Positions 44,183 to 51,958 of a DNA stretch of 64,000 bases are shown one piece after another; position 1 is the stretch's first letter, and each line of letters starts with the position of its first letter. Location of the stretch: the NCBI RefSeq assembly GCF_000305785.2, contig NC_018868.3:1164001-1228000 (forward strand), in the 5' to 3' direction. Source of the DNA: Simiduia agarivorans SA1 = DSM 21679 (GTDB lineage: Bacteria; Pseudomonadota; Gammaproteobacteria; Pseudomonadales; Cellvibrionaceae). Made by a program: the position numbers and the translations under genes. Below the pieces are notes generated by a model that searched no databases, had not been told where the DNA came from, and saw nothing but the letters and a program-made list of their open reading frames with translations.

Positions 44183-45181
44183 TCAGATAGCTGACCGCAG
44201 GCCCAGGCCGGCGTCGTGTGGCTGCCAGTATTTCTGCTCGGACAGATAGTTACCCGGCAAACGCTTGACGTGATGCTTCATCAACACCAGAGGCGTTACC
44301 AACGGCGTAATACCGAGACGGTATTGGTCGATATGGCTGAGCATTTCCTGCCGGTCATCCTGCGACAAATGTTTTTTGAAATAGCCCAGCATATGCAACA
44401 ACACGTTGCTGTGGCTCTTGCGGTTGGCCAGTACTTTGAAGCCATCCATCAGCACGGCAATAAACTCATCCGCCAGAATATTTACCGGCTTGCGGTCGTG
44501 ATTCGCCAACAACCGACCCACCGCTTTGTACGCCGTCTGCGAGTGGGCCATCAGCAAATACTTGTAAGGGCTGTAAAAACGGATCAGGTCGCCCATGGTC
44601 AGGGTTTCGCGGCTCAGCTTCAGCAGGCGCCAGGCGCGGTAGACACCTAAGCGAACCATGAAGTTTTCGCGAATCACCGGATCGTTCAGGCGACCGGCAT
44701 CTTCAACCGGCATCAAAGGCGCTGCCGCCATAATGCCGGCCGCATACACGCCCACGCCCTTGCGCGTCGCCTGATAGCCATTGGTGCGGTAGGTCTTGAC
44801 GTTGACGCTCCCGCAACTGGGGGAATCGTTCATGAAAATGTAGCCATCCAGGTCGTCGTGAGCCGCCAGGAATTCCGACGCTTTGGCGGCCAGCGCCGGT
44901 GCAAAGTCCACCACCTCATCGCCCGCTTTGGGCTTGCTCCACTCGACCGCAATCACATCGTCCCGGTGCACCTGCCGGATGGCCGGCCGGGGAGTCGGAA
45001 GGCCTATCGCGACTTCCGGGCACATAGGCACAAGATTGGCGATGTTGACGAGCTGATCGGCGCAGAATCCATGGCGTTTATGGCCTGCATTGAAGCGAAC
45101 CTCATGCCCCATCAGACAGGCACTGATACCGATCTTGAAGCGTTCAGATTGAGCGTTTGCGGTCGATTGTTGTGATTTCAT
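44183..45181 (-). CDS. YbgA-like protein (DUF523 + DUF1722)
   Basis: A 332-residue two-domain protein. The N-terminal DUF523 has KIGISACLMGHEVRFNAGHKR and SPSCGSVNVKTY with conserved cysteines; the C-terminal DUF1722 contains YSPYKYLLMAHSQTAYK and NVLLHMLGYFKKHLS. The start at ATG 45181 follows GAGGTG; an ATG four codons upstream is possible. It forms a two-gene unit with phrB, and the conserved pairing suggests a role in light or UV response, although its biochemistry is not established. Confidence 0.92.
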   Translation of the reverse strand: MKSQQSTANAQSERFKIGISACLMGHEVRFNAGHKRHGFCADQLVNIANLVPMCPEVAIGLPTPRPAIRQVHRDDVIAVEWSKPKAGDEVVDFAPALAAKASEFLAAHDDLDGYIFMNDSPSCGSVNVKTYRTNGYQATRKGVGVYAAGIMAAAPLMPVEDAGRLNDPVIRENFMVRLGVYRAWRLLKLSRETLTMGDLIRFYSPYKYLLMAHSQTAYKAVGRLLANHDRKPVNILADEFIAVLMDGFKVLANRKSHSNVLLHMLGYFKKHLSQDDRQEMLSHIDQYRLGITPLVTPLVLMKHHVKRLPGNYLSEQKYWQPHDAGLGLRSAI

Positions 45182-45249
45182 GGCACACCTCATTGGTTTG
45201 CCTTTAATACGCGCAAAAGGGCCCACTGGATCAATGCTATGATGATCAG

Positions 45250-45534
45250 ATGTACCGGAAAACTCCCTCACGCAAACACCCGCTGGCCGCCTTGAAAGCC
45301 CATTATCAGGCGCCCTTGCTGGTGGCATTTGCCCAGTTCAAATTGGGCGCCATGCTGTTTTTTTTCGGGTTGGTGCTCGTGTACATGGCCAGCCAATTGA
45401 TGGCGGACTCCTTCGAGCAGGAACTGGCCATGGCCGTCGGGCTGATATGCGCCGCGATAGGGTTTGTCATGGCCATGGCCGCTCACCTGCGCATGGTGAT
45501 CAGCCGTTTGTGGGCTTTTTTTACCCAGAAATGA
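45250..45534 (+). CDS. Small membrane protein of unknown function
   Basis: A 94-residue protein with a basic N-terminus, two predicted transmembrane helices (about residues 31-50 and 58-83: AMLFFFGLVLVYMASQL and LAMAVGLICAAIGFVMAMAA) and a basic tail, so both ends are probably cytoplasmic. No family was recognised. It is divergent from the YbgA-like gene and ends 3 bp before the tail of rsmJ. Confidence 0.7.
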   Translation: MYRKTPSRKHPLAALKAHYQAPLLVAFAQFKLGAMLFFFGLVLVYMASQLMADSFEQELAMAVGLICAAIGFVMAMAAHLRMVISRLWAFFTQK

Positions 45535-45537
45535 CGA

Positions 45538-46350
45538 TCAGACGTCAACGTCCGGCAAACGATCCGGCATTTTTCTGAGTGTATAGATATCAAACCGGCT
45601 GGACTTACCCGTCAACGCCAGGGCCGGCTTCTGACCCGCCAGCCAGGGCGCTTTGCGCGGGCGTTTGACCACCACCCGGTAACGCGCCGCATCCAGGGCT
45701 TGCGCCAGGAGCCCATCCTGATCCGGGTCTTCACCCACCAGACTGTGGAACGCGGTCATTTCCTTTTTCACTGCAGCGCTTTTTTCCCGGCTTGGGAACA
45801 TGGGATCCAGATAAACCACATCCGCCACCGCCATACCCTGCTCCGAGCTGCACAGGTCCGGTGCCAGGCTCAGCCTCCCGGCCACGGCAAGCAAATCCGG
45901 CGCTTGCGATTCTGCAACCTGCCGCAAACGGTTCAGGCCGTCCGACAACAGGCTGTAGACCACCGGATTGCGCTCCTGCATGTGAACCTGCGCGCCGAGG
46001 CACGCCAGCACATAGGCGTCGCCACCCAGACCTGCGGTGGCATCCAACACCTGCGGGTTCACTCCGGCTTTCAATCCTACGGCTTTGGCCACCATCTGAC
46101 CGCGTCCGCCACCGTACTGGCGTCGGTGATCCGCTGCGCCATGGGCAAAATCCACCCACACGGGGCCAGGTGCCTTGCGGCCGGTTTGCTGAAGTTTGAG
46201 ACCGGAATCATCCAGCCACAACACAAAGGCGTGGTCGGTGATCTCGCGCGGATCACCCAGACCGGCGTAGGGTTGCCGGGCCAGCTCGGCCCAGCGCAGA
46301 CCCTGCTCGGCAAGCACCGGATGGGCGATGTAAACGGGGCATGAAGACAT
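45538..46350 (-). CDS. rsmJ: 16S rRNA (guanine1516-N2)-methyltransferase RsmJ
   Basis: A 270-residue SAM-dependent methyltransferase for G1516 of 16S rRNA. Seen: DATAGLGGDAYVLACLG (SAM-binding motif I), VHMQERNPVVYSLL and YLDPMFPSREKSAAVKKEM, a distinctive RsmJ segment, followed by VVKRPRKAPWLAG. It lies 21 bp after the M24 peptidase gene on the same strand. Confidence 0.94.
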   Translation of the reverse strand: MSSCPVYIAHPVLAEQGLRWAELARQPYAGLGDPREITDHAFVLWLDDSGLKLQQTGRKAPGPVWVDFAHGAADHRRQYGGGRGQMVAKAVGLKAGVNPQVLDATAGLGGDAYVLACLGAQVHMQERNPVVYSLLSDGLNRLRQVAESQAPDLLAVAGRLSLAPDLCSSEQGMAVADVVYLDPMFPSREKSAAVKKEMTAFHSLVGEDPDQDGLLAQALDAARYRVVVKRPRKAPWLAGQKPALALTGKSSRFDIYTLRKMPDRLPDVDV

Positions 46351-46371
46351 AAGCAGCGCCCCTTCAAGGCG

Positions 46372-47580
46372 TTATAAATTTAACGGGTTATCAATGGATT
46401 CTGAGGGTTCGGTGAACCAGCGGGGGCCATTGTCCGTCATGTAAAAATGATCTTCCAGTCGCACACCAAATTCACCCGGCAGTACCAACATGGGTTCGTT
46501 GGAAAACACCATGCCGGCAGCCAACGGTTGATCGTTGCCTTTCACCAGATAGGGCCACTCATGAATGTCGAGTCCGCAGCCGTGACCGGTGCGATGCGGT
46601 AAGCCGGGCAATGCGTAGTCAGGCGAAAACCCGTGCTCGGCCAATACCCTGCGCGCGGCATCGTCGGCGGCACCACAGGGCCGACCCAACTGGGCGGCCT
46701 CAAACGCGGCGGCCTGCGCGGCCTTTTCTGCAGCAAAAGCCTGGCGCTGGCGATCGGTAATGTCGCCAAACGCGTAACTGCGGGTAATGTCGGAGTTATA
46801 GCCGTGCAACACACAACCGGTATCGATCAGCACCCAATCGTTCTCTTTAAGCGTCTGCGCATGTTTGACCCCATGGGGAAAGCTCGAGGCAACGCCGAAC
46901 AATACAATGCAAAAGGAAGAGCCGGCGGCACCCACGCGTTTATGAGCGGCATCAATGAACTCGGCGACCTCAAGGGTGGAAATGCCGGGACGTAACATGG
47001 ACGCTGCGGCGCGGTGCACGGCCATGGTCATGTCTTTGGCGCGCTGCATCAATGCGATTTCCGCCGGTGATTTATGCATCCGGCAACCCGCGGTTACCGC
47101 GTCGGCACTGACCCATTGCAAACCGGGTGCCGCCTTGGCCAGACCGTTGGAAATAAAGAACGGGCTGCTTTCATCTATCCCCACCGTGCGCGCACCCCAC
47201 TGCGCAAGAATCCCTGCAGCCAGCGCATAGGGGCTCTCGTGTTCCTGCCAACCTTGAAAGTCGCCCGCCACCACTCGGTATTGGTTGAGCGTGTTCTCTT
47301 CAAACGCAGGGCCCAGATATACCGGTTGACCGGTTTTGGGTAGCAAGACTCCCACCAGCCGTTCACTCGGCCACCAGCGGGTGCCGGTGAAGTAAAACAG
47401 GTTGGTTCCCGCGTTGAGGTAGACGGCGTCCAAGCCCTGTTGCGCCATCAACGCTTGTGCACGGGAAATGCGGGCCTGATACTCCGGTTGGCCGATGGGT
47501 TCGACACCCTCTGTCATATTGCTGAGTGCGGCCAGCGCCGCCTCGGGTGTCTGGCCACCCACGCCTTTGGTATAAGTCAT
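46372..47580 (-). CDS. M24-family Xaa-Pro peptidase
   Basis: A 402-residue pita-bread metallopeptidase. The dinuclear metal ligands are visible: Asp in VLIDTGCVLHG, Asp in YNSDITRSYAFGD, His in RTGHGCGLDIHEW, Glu in SNEPMLVLPGEFG and Glu in RLEDHFY. An N-terminal creatinase-like domain precedes them. The family cleaves Xaa-Pro bonds in peptides. The ATG at 47580 follows AGGAG; the longer frame extends into the upstream regulatory region. It is divergent from the PstS-OmpA gene. Confidence 0.9.
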   Translation of the reverse strand: MTYTKGVGGQTPEAALAALSNMTEGVEPIGQPEYQARISRAQALMAQQGLDAVYLNAGTNLFYFTGTRWWPSERLVGVLLPKTGQPVYLGPAFEENTLNQYRVVAGDFQGWQEHESPYALAAGILAQWGARTVGIDESSPFFISNGLAKAAPGLQWVSADAVTAGCRMHKSPAEIALMQRAKDMTMAVHRAAASMLRPGISTLEVAEFIDAAHKRVGAAGSSFCIVLFGVASSFPHGVKHAQTLKENDWVLIDTGCVLHGYNSDITRSYAFGDITDRQRQAFAAEKAAQAAAFEAAQLGRPCGAADDAARRVLAEHGFSPDYALPGLPHRTGHGCGLDIHEWPYLVKGNDQPLAAGMVFSNEPMLVLPGEFGVRLEDHFYMTDNGPRWFTEPSESIDNPLNL

Positions 47581-47704
47581 GTTAATCTCCTGCGATTGAG
47601 TCAATTTTCCCTGCTGCAGGTTTAGCTTGTTATTGTGCCTTATGAGACTGACTTGAACGAAAGTTCCACAAGAATTTCTCTGCCTGAAAGGCGTTTTCAT
47701 ACCG

Positions 47705-47733
47705 CTGTAACACATTTGTCATGTTTCCGTCAT
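47705..47733 (+). promoter_or_regulatory. Pho box (three 7-bp direct repeats)
   Basis: CTGTAAC, TTGTCAT and CCGTCAT stand at exact 11-bp intervals (7-bp unit plus 4-bp spacer), the PhoB-binding format with consensus CTGTCAT. It lies 67-95 bp before the ATG of a phosphate-binding-protein fusion gene, which makes phosphate-starvation control likely. Confidence 0.75.
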
Positions 47734-47762
47734 AGATTCGACCCCCTTCCAAATTAAAGTAA

Positions 47763-47778
47763 AGGTGTGTGCACACCT
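47763..47778. repeat. Short inverted repeat before the PstS-OmpA gene
   Basis: AGGTGTG-TG-CACACCT, seven-base perfect arms, ends 21 bases before the start codon. It may be an operator or part of a leader hairpin; the two-base loop makes an RNA hairpin less likely. Confidence 0.35.
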
Positions 47779-47799
47779 CACCCGAATCAGGAATGCAAT

Positions 47800-49158
47800 A
47801 TGAAATGGTTTGCCATGCGTTTGTGGGCACTTTTCCTCGCTTTCAGTCTGTTATTCAGCGTATCTCTACAAGCAAATGACATTGTTCTTGAACCCTTTGA
47901 CAGCGCCACCCGCGGCAAGTTGTTCACGGTAAAAGGATCCAATACGGTGGGTGCCGCGTTAATGCCGGCGTTGGTAGAGGCCTACCTGTTAGCCAAAGGC
48001 GCAAATGACGTGATTCGTGAGCCATCGGGTATCGAAAATGAATCGCGCATTGTCGGCACATTCACCAACGGCACTCAGGTTTTTGTGGATATAGCCGCGC
48101 ACGGCTCCTCTACCAGCTTTCAGGGCCTGGCCGATGGCAGCGCCGATCTGGGCATGTCTTCCCGCCCAATCAAACCCACCGAAGCGGAAAGCCTTGCCCA
48201 CCTTGACGACATGCAAAGCTTTGAGGCCGAAAAGGTTCTCGCTATCGACGGTCTGGCCGTCATCGTGCACCCTGAAAACAACGTGGCGCGGTTGACCACG
48301 AATACCGTCGCCCGCATATTTGCAGGCGAAATCAAACGTTGGTCTGAGTTGGGCGGGAAAGATATTGCAATCAACCTGTACGCGCGCGATGACAAGTCAG
48401 GTACGTGGGACACCTTCAGCTCACTGGTGCTAGGCAAAACCTTCACACTGGATAAGCACGCGCGACGATTTGAATCCAATGACGCATTATCAGGCCGCGT
48501 TGCCGGCGACCCGGGTGGCATCGGGTTTGTGGGTCTTGCTGCGGTCAACCGGGCAAAACCACTGGCCATTTATGATGAAGGCACAGAACCGCTGCTACCG
48601 TCACAAATGACCGTCGCCACCGAGGACTATCGTTTGAGCCGTCGCTTGTTTCTGTACATGCCGCCGGCCAGCGATCCTTTGCTGGCTGAATTTGTGGCCT
48701 TTGCCCAGAGCGCCGCCGGCCAGACCCAGGTGGCCAACATTGGTTACGTTTCCCAGGTGCCGATTGCAGTCACGCCGGATTTGGAAGGCATCACCAATGA
48801 AGACTACCTGCAGGCGGTGACTGGTGCAGAGCGCCTGTCGGTCAACATCCGTTTTCGCGAAGGCAGTGCTGAGCTGGACAATAAAGCCCGGCAGGATATT
48901 TTGCGCCTGGCGGCGTTGATGCAATCGCCCGACAGACGTCACCAAAAGATTTTGCTGGTGGGTTTTGGCGATACCAAAGATACAGAAAGCCGCTCGCGCG
49001 TACTCTCAAAACTGCGGGCAACTCAGGTGAAATCAGCGCTTTACCAACTCGGGATTGGCACTCAGCCGGTGCAGGGATTTGGTGCCATTATGCCCGTGGA
49101 CGGCACCGACAAAACCCGTAATCAGCGGGTGGAAATCTGGCTGACAACCGAACAATAA
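47800..49158 (+). CDS. PstS-like phosphate-binding domain fused to OmpA peptidoglycan-binding domain
   Basis: A 452-residue exported protein. The signal peptide (about 1-25) ends near SLQAND, followed by a PstS-type periplasmic binding domain (KGSNTVGAALMPALVEAYL, MSSRPIKPTE, DDKSGTWDTFSSLVLG, GDPGGIGFVGLAAV). The C-terminal 120 residues are an OmpA domain (IRFREGSAELDNKARQDI, LLVGFGDTKDTESRSR, RNQRVEIWL). The second half should anchor the binding domain to peptidoglycan or keep it near the outer membrane. No pstCAB genes are adjacent, so a role in phosphate capture or sensing is inferred from the domain and the Pho box. The ATG at 47800 follows AGGAA. Confidence 0.9.
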   Translation: MKWFAMRLWALFLAFSLLFSVSLQANDIVLEPFDSATRGKLFTVKGSNTVGAALMPALVEAYLLAKGANDVIREPSGIENESRIVGTFTNGTQVFVDIAAHGSSTSFQGLADGSADLGMSSRPIKPTEAESLAHLDDMQSFEAEKVLAIDGLAVIVHPENNVARLTTNTVARIFAGEIKRWSELGGKDIAINLYARDDKSGTWDTFSSLVLGKTFTLDKHARRFESNDALSGRVAGDPGGIGFVGLAAVNRAKPLAIYDEGTEPLLPSQMTVATEDYRLSRRLFLYMPPASDPLLAEFVAFAQSAAGQTQVANIGYVSQVPIAVTPDLEGITNEDYLQAVTGAERLSVNIRFREGSAELDNKARQDILRLAALMQSPDRRHQKILLVGFGDTKDTESRSRVLSKLRATQVKSALYQLGIGTQPVQGFGAIMPVDGTDKTRNQRVEIWLTTEQ

Positions 49159-49165
49159 AACGTTT

Positions 49166-49582
49166 TCAGAGAGGCCTCTGGTCGCGCTCGGCATTGAGCG
49201 CGGCTATTGCCTCGCCCGCCTCGGATTCCGGGGTTGCCTCACAGGCAATGAAATGCACCGGCTGCTCACGAAATTGCGCTACCCGGTCGGTCATCGTCAC
49301 CAGATAGCGATGTTGTTCCTGTAACAGGTTGACACAATTGCCGTCGGCCAACACCTGCACAACCCGGCTTGCGCCCTGCTCGCCCCAATGGTCAAGCACT
49401 TCGAGGCGGTAATGCACCTGCCCAACCGCCAGGGTGCCAGGTTGACTCATGCCGATGTTGTACTGGAACTGGCGCTCCAGCACATTGGCAAGCAACAGTT
49501 GCTCGGACGCACCCGCAGCGGCTGCCAGCAGTATGAAACCGCTGGCGATCAAACCGTTTTTAGTGTGCGCCCGACGCCTCAT
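49166..49582 (-). CDS. Secreted hypothetical protein downstream of an OmpA lipoprotein
   Basis: A 138-residue protein with a signal peptide (MRRRAHTKNGLIASGF, then a hydrophobic stretch ending near AGASE) and a soluble periplasmic body containing two cysteines (DGNCVNLL and FIACEATPE) that could form a disulfide. No family was recognised. Its ATG overlaps the stop of the OmpA lipoprotein gene (TGATG), so it is translationally coupled and probably works in the envelope with it. Confidence 0.75.
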   Translation of the reverse strand: MRRRAHTKNGLIASGFILLAAAAGASEQLLLANVLERQFQYNIGMSQPGTLAVGQVHYRLEVLDHWGEQGASRVVQVLADGNCVNLLQEQHRYLVTMTDRVAQFREQPVHFIACEATPESEAGEAIAALNAERDQRPL

Positions 49583-50238
49583 CACTTACCTTCCAGGGCA
49601 ACCAACTCGAGCTCTACCCGACGGTTTTGTTCGCGGCCCGCCGCCGTCTCATTGGTCGCGATGGGATAGCGCTCACCCATGCCCTGTGCGTGCACCCGGC
49701 CAGATGGAATCTGTTGTCCCACCAGATATTGTGCAACGCTGTTGGCGCGCTGCTCGCTTAACACCTGGTTGGTGCTGTCGCTGCCGGTGGAATCGGTGTG
49801 GCCGGTAACTTTGATCGCGGTCTTGTCAAACTTTTTCAACACTTTGGCCACGCTGTTCAGCGTCGGGTAAAAGTCGCCTTTGATCTCGTAACGACCGGTT
49901 GCAAAAGTAATATTGCCGGGCATGATCAGTGTCAGCTTATCGCCATCGCGCTGAACGCGAACGCCGGTGCCTTCAAGTTCGGCACGTAAAGCCGCTTCCT
50001 GCTGGTCCATGTAGTAGCCAATGCCACCGCCTGCAGCACCACCCAGTACTGCGCCGGTCGCGGCTGCACGTCCACGGTCTTTACCTTTTGAGGTGGCGGC
50101 GCCAATCACTGCACCCGCCACGGCACCCACGGCGGCGCCGGTGGTGGCATTGCTGGTTTTCTGTTCGCCGGTGTAAGGATCTACGGTTTGGCAAGCGGCA
50201 AGGCTGAGTGCAGCTGCCAGGGCAATCAATGGGCGCAT
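49582..50238 (-). CDS. OmpA-family outer membrane lipoprotein with glycine zipper
   Basis: A 218-residue lipoprotein resembling E. coli YiaD. The signal ends in the lipobox LSLAAC, with the lipidated Cys at residue 15. A glycine-zipper segment follows (TTGAAVGAVAGAVIGAA and AVLGGAAGGGIGYYMD), then a C-terminal OmpA domain (GRYEIKGDFYPTLNSVAKVL, VTGHTDSTGSDSTNQVLSEQ, QNRRVELELVALE). It ties the outer membrane to peptidoglycan. The ATG at 50238 follows AGGAG; upstream frame residues are not coding. Confidence 0.92.
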   Translation of the reverse strand: MRPLIALAAALSLAACQTVDPYTGEQKTSNATTGAAVGAVAGAVIGAATSKGKDRGRAAATGAVLGGAAGGGIGYYMDQQEAALRAELEGTGVRVQRDGDKLTLIMPGNITFATGRYEIKGDFYPTLNSVAKVLKKFDKTAIKVTGHTDSTGSDSTNQVLSEQRANSVAQYLVGQQIPSGRVHAQGMGERYPIATNETAAGREQNRRVELELVALEGK

Positions 50239-50400
50239 GGGAACTCCTGCTAGTAGATGAACAAGGCCGTCAATGGAAGACTGACAGCCACAAACCGGCA
50301 GCAGTATAACTGGCGGATCTGAAGGAATTAAGCGCCGGAGGGGGAATTGCCACAAAATAAATGTAAAGTAGCGACCAACGCACACACACGGATAAATCGC

Positions 50401-50910
50401 ATGCAGGTTAAGTCTTTATTCAGCTTGGGTTCTCTGGCCGTTTTACTGGTGGCCTGTCAGGGCTACGAGGTGTCGGTGAATGAACGTCAGGTTTACACAC
50501 CGCTCCCGCTTTTCACGCAGTTCAGGGTCGCCGATCCGAACCTGCAAGAGTGCATTGATCAACACATCGAAGACAAACAGATAACCCGCGCCATTCAATT
50601 GGAGAGACTGAACTGCCGCCATGCCGGCATTACCCAGTTGGCAGGCATAGAAACCTTTGCAGGACTGCAGGAACTGGACCTTTCAGACAACGCACTGCAA
50701 AGCGCAACAGAGCTGGGCAATCTCAGCCGGCTTACCTGGCTGAACCTCGCCAACAATCAACTGACCAGCGCAGCGCCTTTGCTTACCCTGCTTCGGCTGA
50801 CGGACCTTGATCTCACTGGCAACGCCGACCTGGATTGTACCGACCTGAAGCAACTGGGACAGGTGCAATCGGTGCGCATGGTTCGACCTGGTCATTGCGC
50901 CCAGGACTGA
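50401..50910 (+). CDS. Small leucine-rich-repeat lipoprotein
   Basis: A 169-residue lipoprotein: signal MQVKSLFSLGSLAVLLVAC with the lipidated Cys at 19, a linker, then three to four leucine-rich repeats (LAGIETFAGLQELDLSDNAL, NLSRLTWLNLANNQL, LLRLTDLDLTGNADL), a short bacterial LRR solenoid. The start at 50401 is set by the signal peptide. LRRs mediate protein contacts; the partner is unknown. It is divergent from the OmpA lipoprotein and convergent with the PilZ gene. Confidence 0.82.
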   Translation: MQVKSLFSLGSLAVLLVACQGYEVSVNERQVYTPLPLFTQFRVADPNLQECIDQHIEDKQITRAIQLERLNCRHAGITQLAGIETFAGLQELDLSDNALQSATELGNLSRLTWLNLANNQLTSAAPLLTLLRLTDLDLTGNADLDCTDLKQLGQVQSVRMVRPGHCAQD

Positions 50911-50919
50911 TCTGGCCCT

Positions 50920-51192
50920 TTACCGGGGCAGAAACATCAGGCCAAGCAGCTGGTTGTTGTGGTGCCGCACTTGCATCGGCACCGGCGCCTCATTGATCTG
51001 GCCGCCGATCTTATGAAAGACCACCTGCACCTGGGTTCCCACCGGGGGCAGGACATCCACCTCCAGTTGTACGGCAGCGCCGCCATCGGAAATATCGCGG
51101 GTATAGCCCACCAGAGTGCCAAAACTGGGGTGGGTCATTTCAACCCGGATGGAGGTGGATTGGCGGGCAAATTTACGGCGCTCAGAGTACAA
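50920..51192 (-). CDS. PilZ domain protein (possible c-di-GMP receptor)
   Basis: A 90-residue single-domain protein. It begins MYSERRKFARQ, which fits the RxxxR c-di-GMP motif, followed by TRDISDGGAAVQLE, fitting the D/N-x-S-x-x-G motif. Both binding motifs are therefore present, and ligand binding is plausible. The output target is unknown. It stands alone, convergent with the LRR lipoprotein gene. Confidence 0.85.
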   Translation of the reverse strand: MYSERRKFARQSTSIRVEMTHPSFGTLVGYTRDISDGGAAVQLEVDVLPPVGTQVQVVFHKIGGQINEAPVPMQVRHHNNQLLGLMFLPR

Positions 51193-51393
51193 ACAGTTTC
51201 TCCCACAGCAGGTGTTCCTTTTTATCCGGGCAGATGCATCATTCAGCCGGACCTTATCAGATCAGTATAGGAAGTTTTCCCGCAATGGGCGCAAGTAAAC
51301 CGGAATTACGGGATAAACATAACCCGATTCACTAACCCCAATGAGCCCCGACGGGCAAAAATAAAACCTTTGTACGAATACATCGCTCAGGCT

Positions 51394-51443
51394 TGTGGAC
51401 AAATATTACTCAGCCGCCATTAATCCACAGTTTCTGTGGATAA
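51394..51443. other. Cluster of DnaA-box-like 9-mers
   Basis: TGTGGACAA (51394-51402, one mismatch), TAATCCACA (51421-51429, one mismatch) and TGTGGATAA (51435-51443, a perfect DnaA box on the minus strand) lie within 50 bp. The last two form a perfect dyad ATCCACAG-TTT-CTGTGGAT. The cluster lies in a 766-bp gap without a recognisable gene (51193-51958). DnaA binding is inferred from consensus only. Confidence 0.5.
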
Positions 51444-51506
51444 GTCTGTGCATGAGCCCTGAGAAAACGGCGCGATTGCCCATCATATGGGGCCCCAACA
51501 CAGATT

Positions 51507-51605
51507 GATCAATATTTGATCAGAGCAAATATTTTCCTTTAATTTCAATAAGTTACAATTGTCAATATCGATCCATGATCGTTTTTCAGCGGCTGATATC
51601 TGATC
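51507..51605. other. AT-rich segment with five GATC sites
   Basis: GATC occurs at 51507, 51518, 51570, 51577 and 51602: five sites in 99 bp within AT-rich sequence, just beside the DnaA-box-like cluster. TTGATCAATATTTGATCA contains the site twice. The mix of DnaA boxes, GATC and AT-rich DNA resembles a replication-control or origin-like element, although no dnaA, dnaN or gidA gene is nearby. Confidence 0.4.
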
Positions 51606-51689
51606 AGTGCCGCACCGAGCCGGAAGGTGTGGAAATATCTGTCAGGTTAGACAGGTTGCATATCACAAAGGCGTGAAGGACTCACTAAC

Positions 51690-51749
51690 ATGAACCAAGA
51701 TTCTGTTTTTTTTAATACTTCAGGGCATATGAAGCTTATAAAAACATGA
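51690..51749 (+). other. Possible 19-codon leader peptide ORF
   Basis: An ATG nine bases after AAGGA opens a 19-codon frame (MNQDSVFFNTSGHMKLIKT) in the middle of the long gap, before the possibly structured RNA segment. Nothing else supports translation. Confidence 0.2.
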
Positions 51750-51789
51750 AAAACAATTCTTACGCGGAACATCTGATGTCATATACATC

Positions 51790-51940
51790 CCGTAGGGGAA
51801 CCGCCCGGCCTGGCGTGCCTAGGGACCGGCACTGAAAGGCCAATCCGCGCAACCACTCGCTGGCGACCAGGACCTGATAAAACTGGGTTCATGACCCAAT
51901 ACCCCAATAAAAAAGCCCGGCCAATAGCCGGGCTCTTTTA
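51790..51940 (+). ncRNA. Candidate structured RNA / small RNA
   Basis: The segment folds by eye. GGCCT (51807-51811) pairs with AGGCC (51837-51841). Inside it GTGCC (51815-51819) pairs with GGCAC (51828-51832), with loop TAGGGACC and a GGC/TGAA internal loop. TGGGT (51884-51888) pairs with ACCCA (51894-51898). It ends at an 8-bp GC hairpin plus CTTTT. Several GGA motifs (AGGGGAA, AGGGAC, AGGAC) recall RsmY/CsrB-type RNAs, but I could not match a known family, and the strand is uncertain because the final hairpin also terminates the minus-strand peroxiredoxin gene. Confidence 0.3.
51908..51940 (-). terminator. Intrinsic terminator of the peroxiredoxin gene (bidirectional)
   Basis: AGCCCGGC / GCCGGGCT (8-bp perfect arms, loop CAATA). 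On the minus strand it runs into T6, 19 bases after the peroxiredoxin stop. On the plus strand it is followed by CTTTT, so it can also stop transcripts from the left. Confidence 0.85.
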
Positions 51941-51958
51941 CGTCGGGAGAAGCGGCAA

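Noticed and set aside
51639..51654. CTGT-N8-ACAG dyad resembling a LexA box
   Set aside because: The central eight bases are not AT-rich and no SOS gene follows; the match is likely chance.
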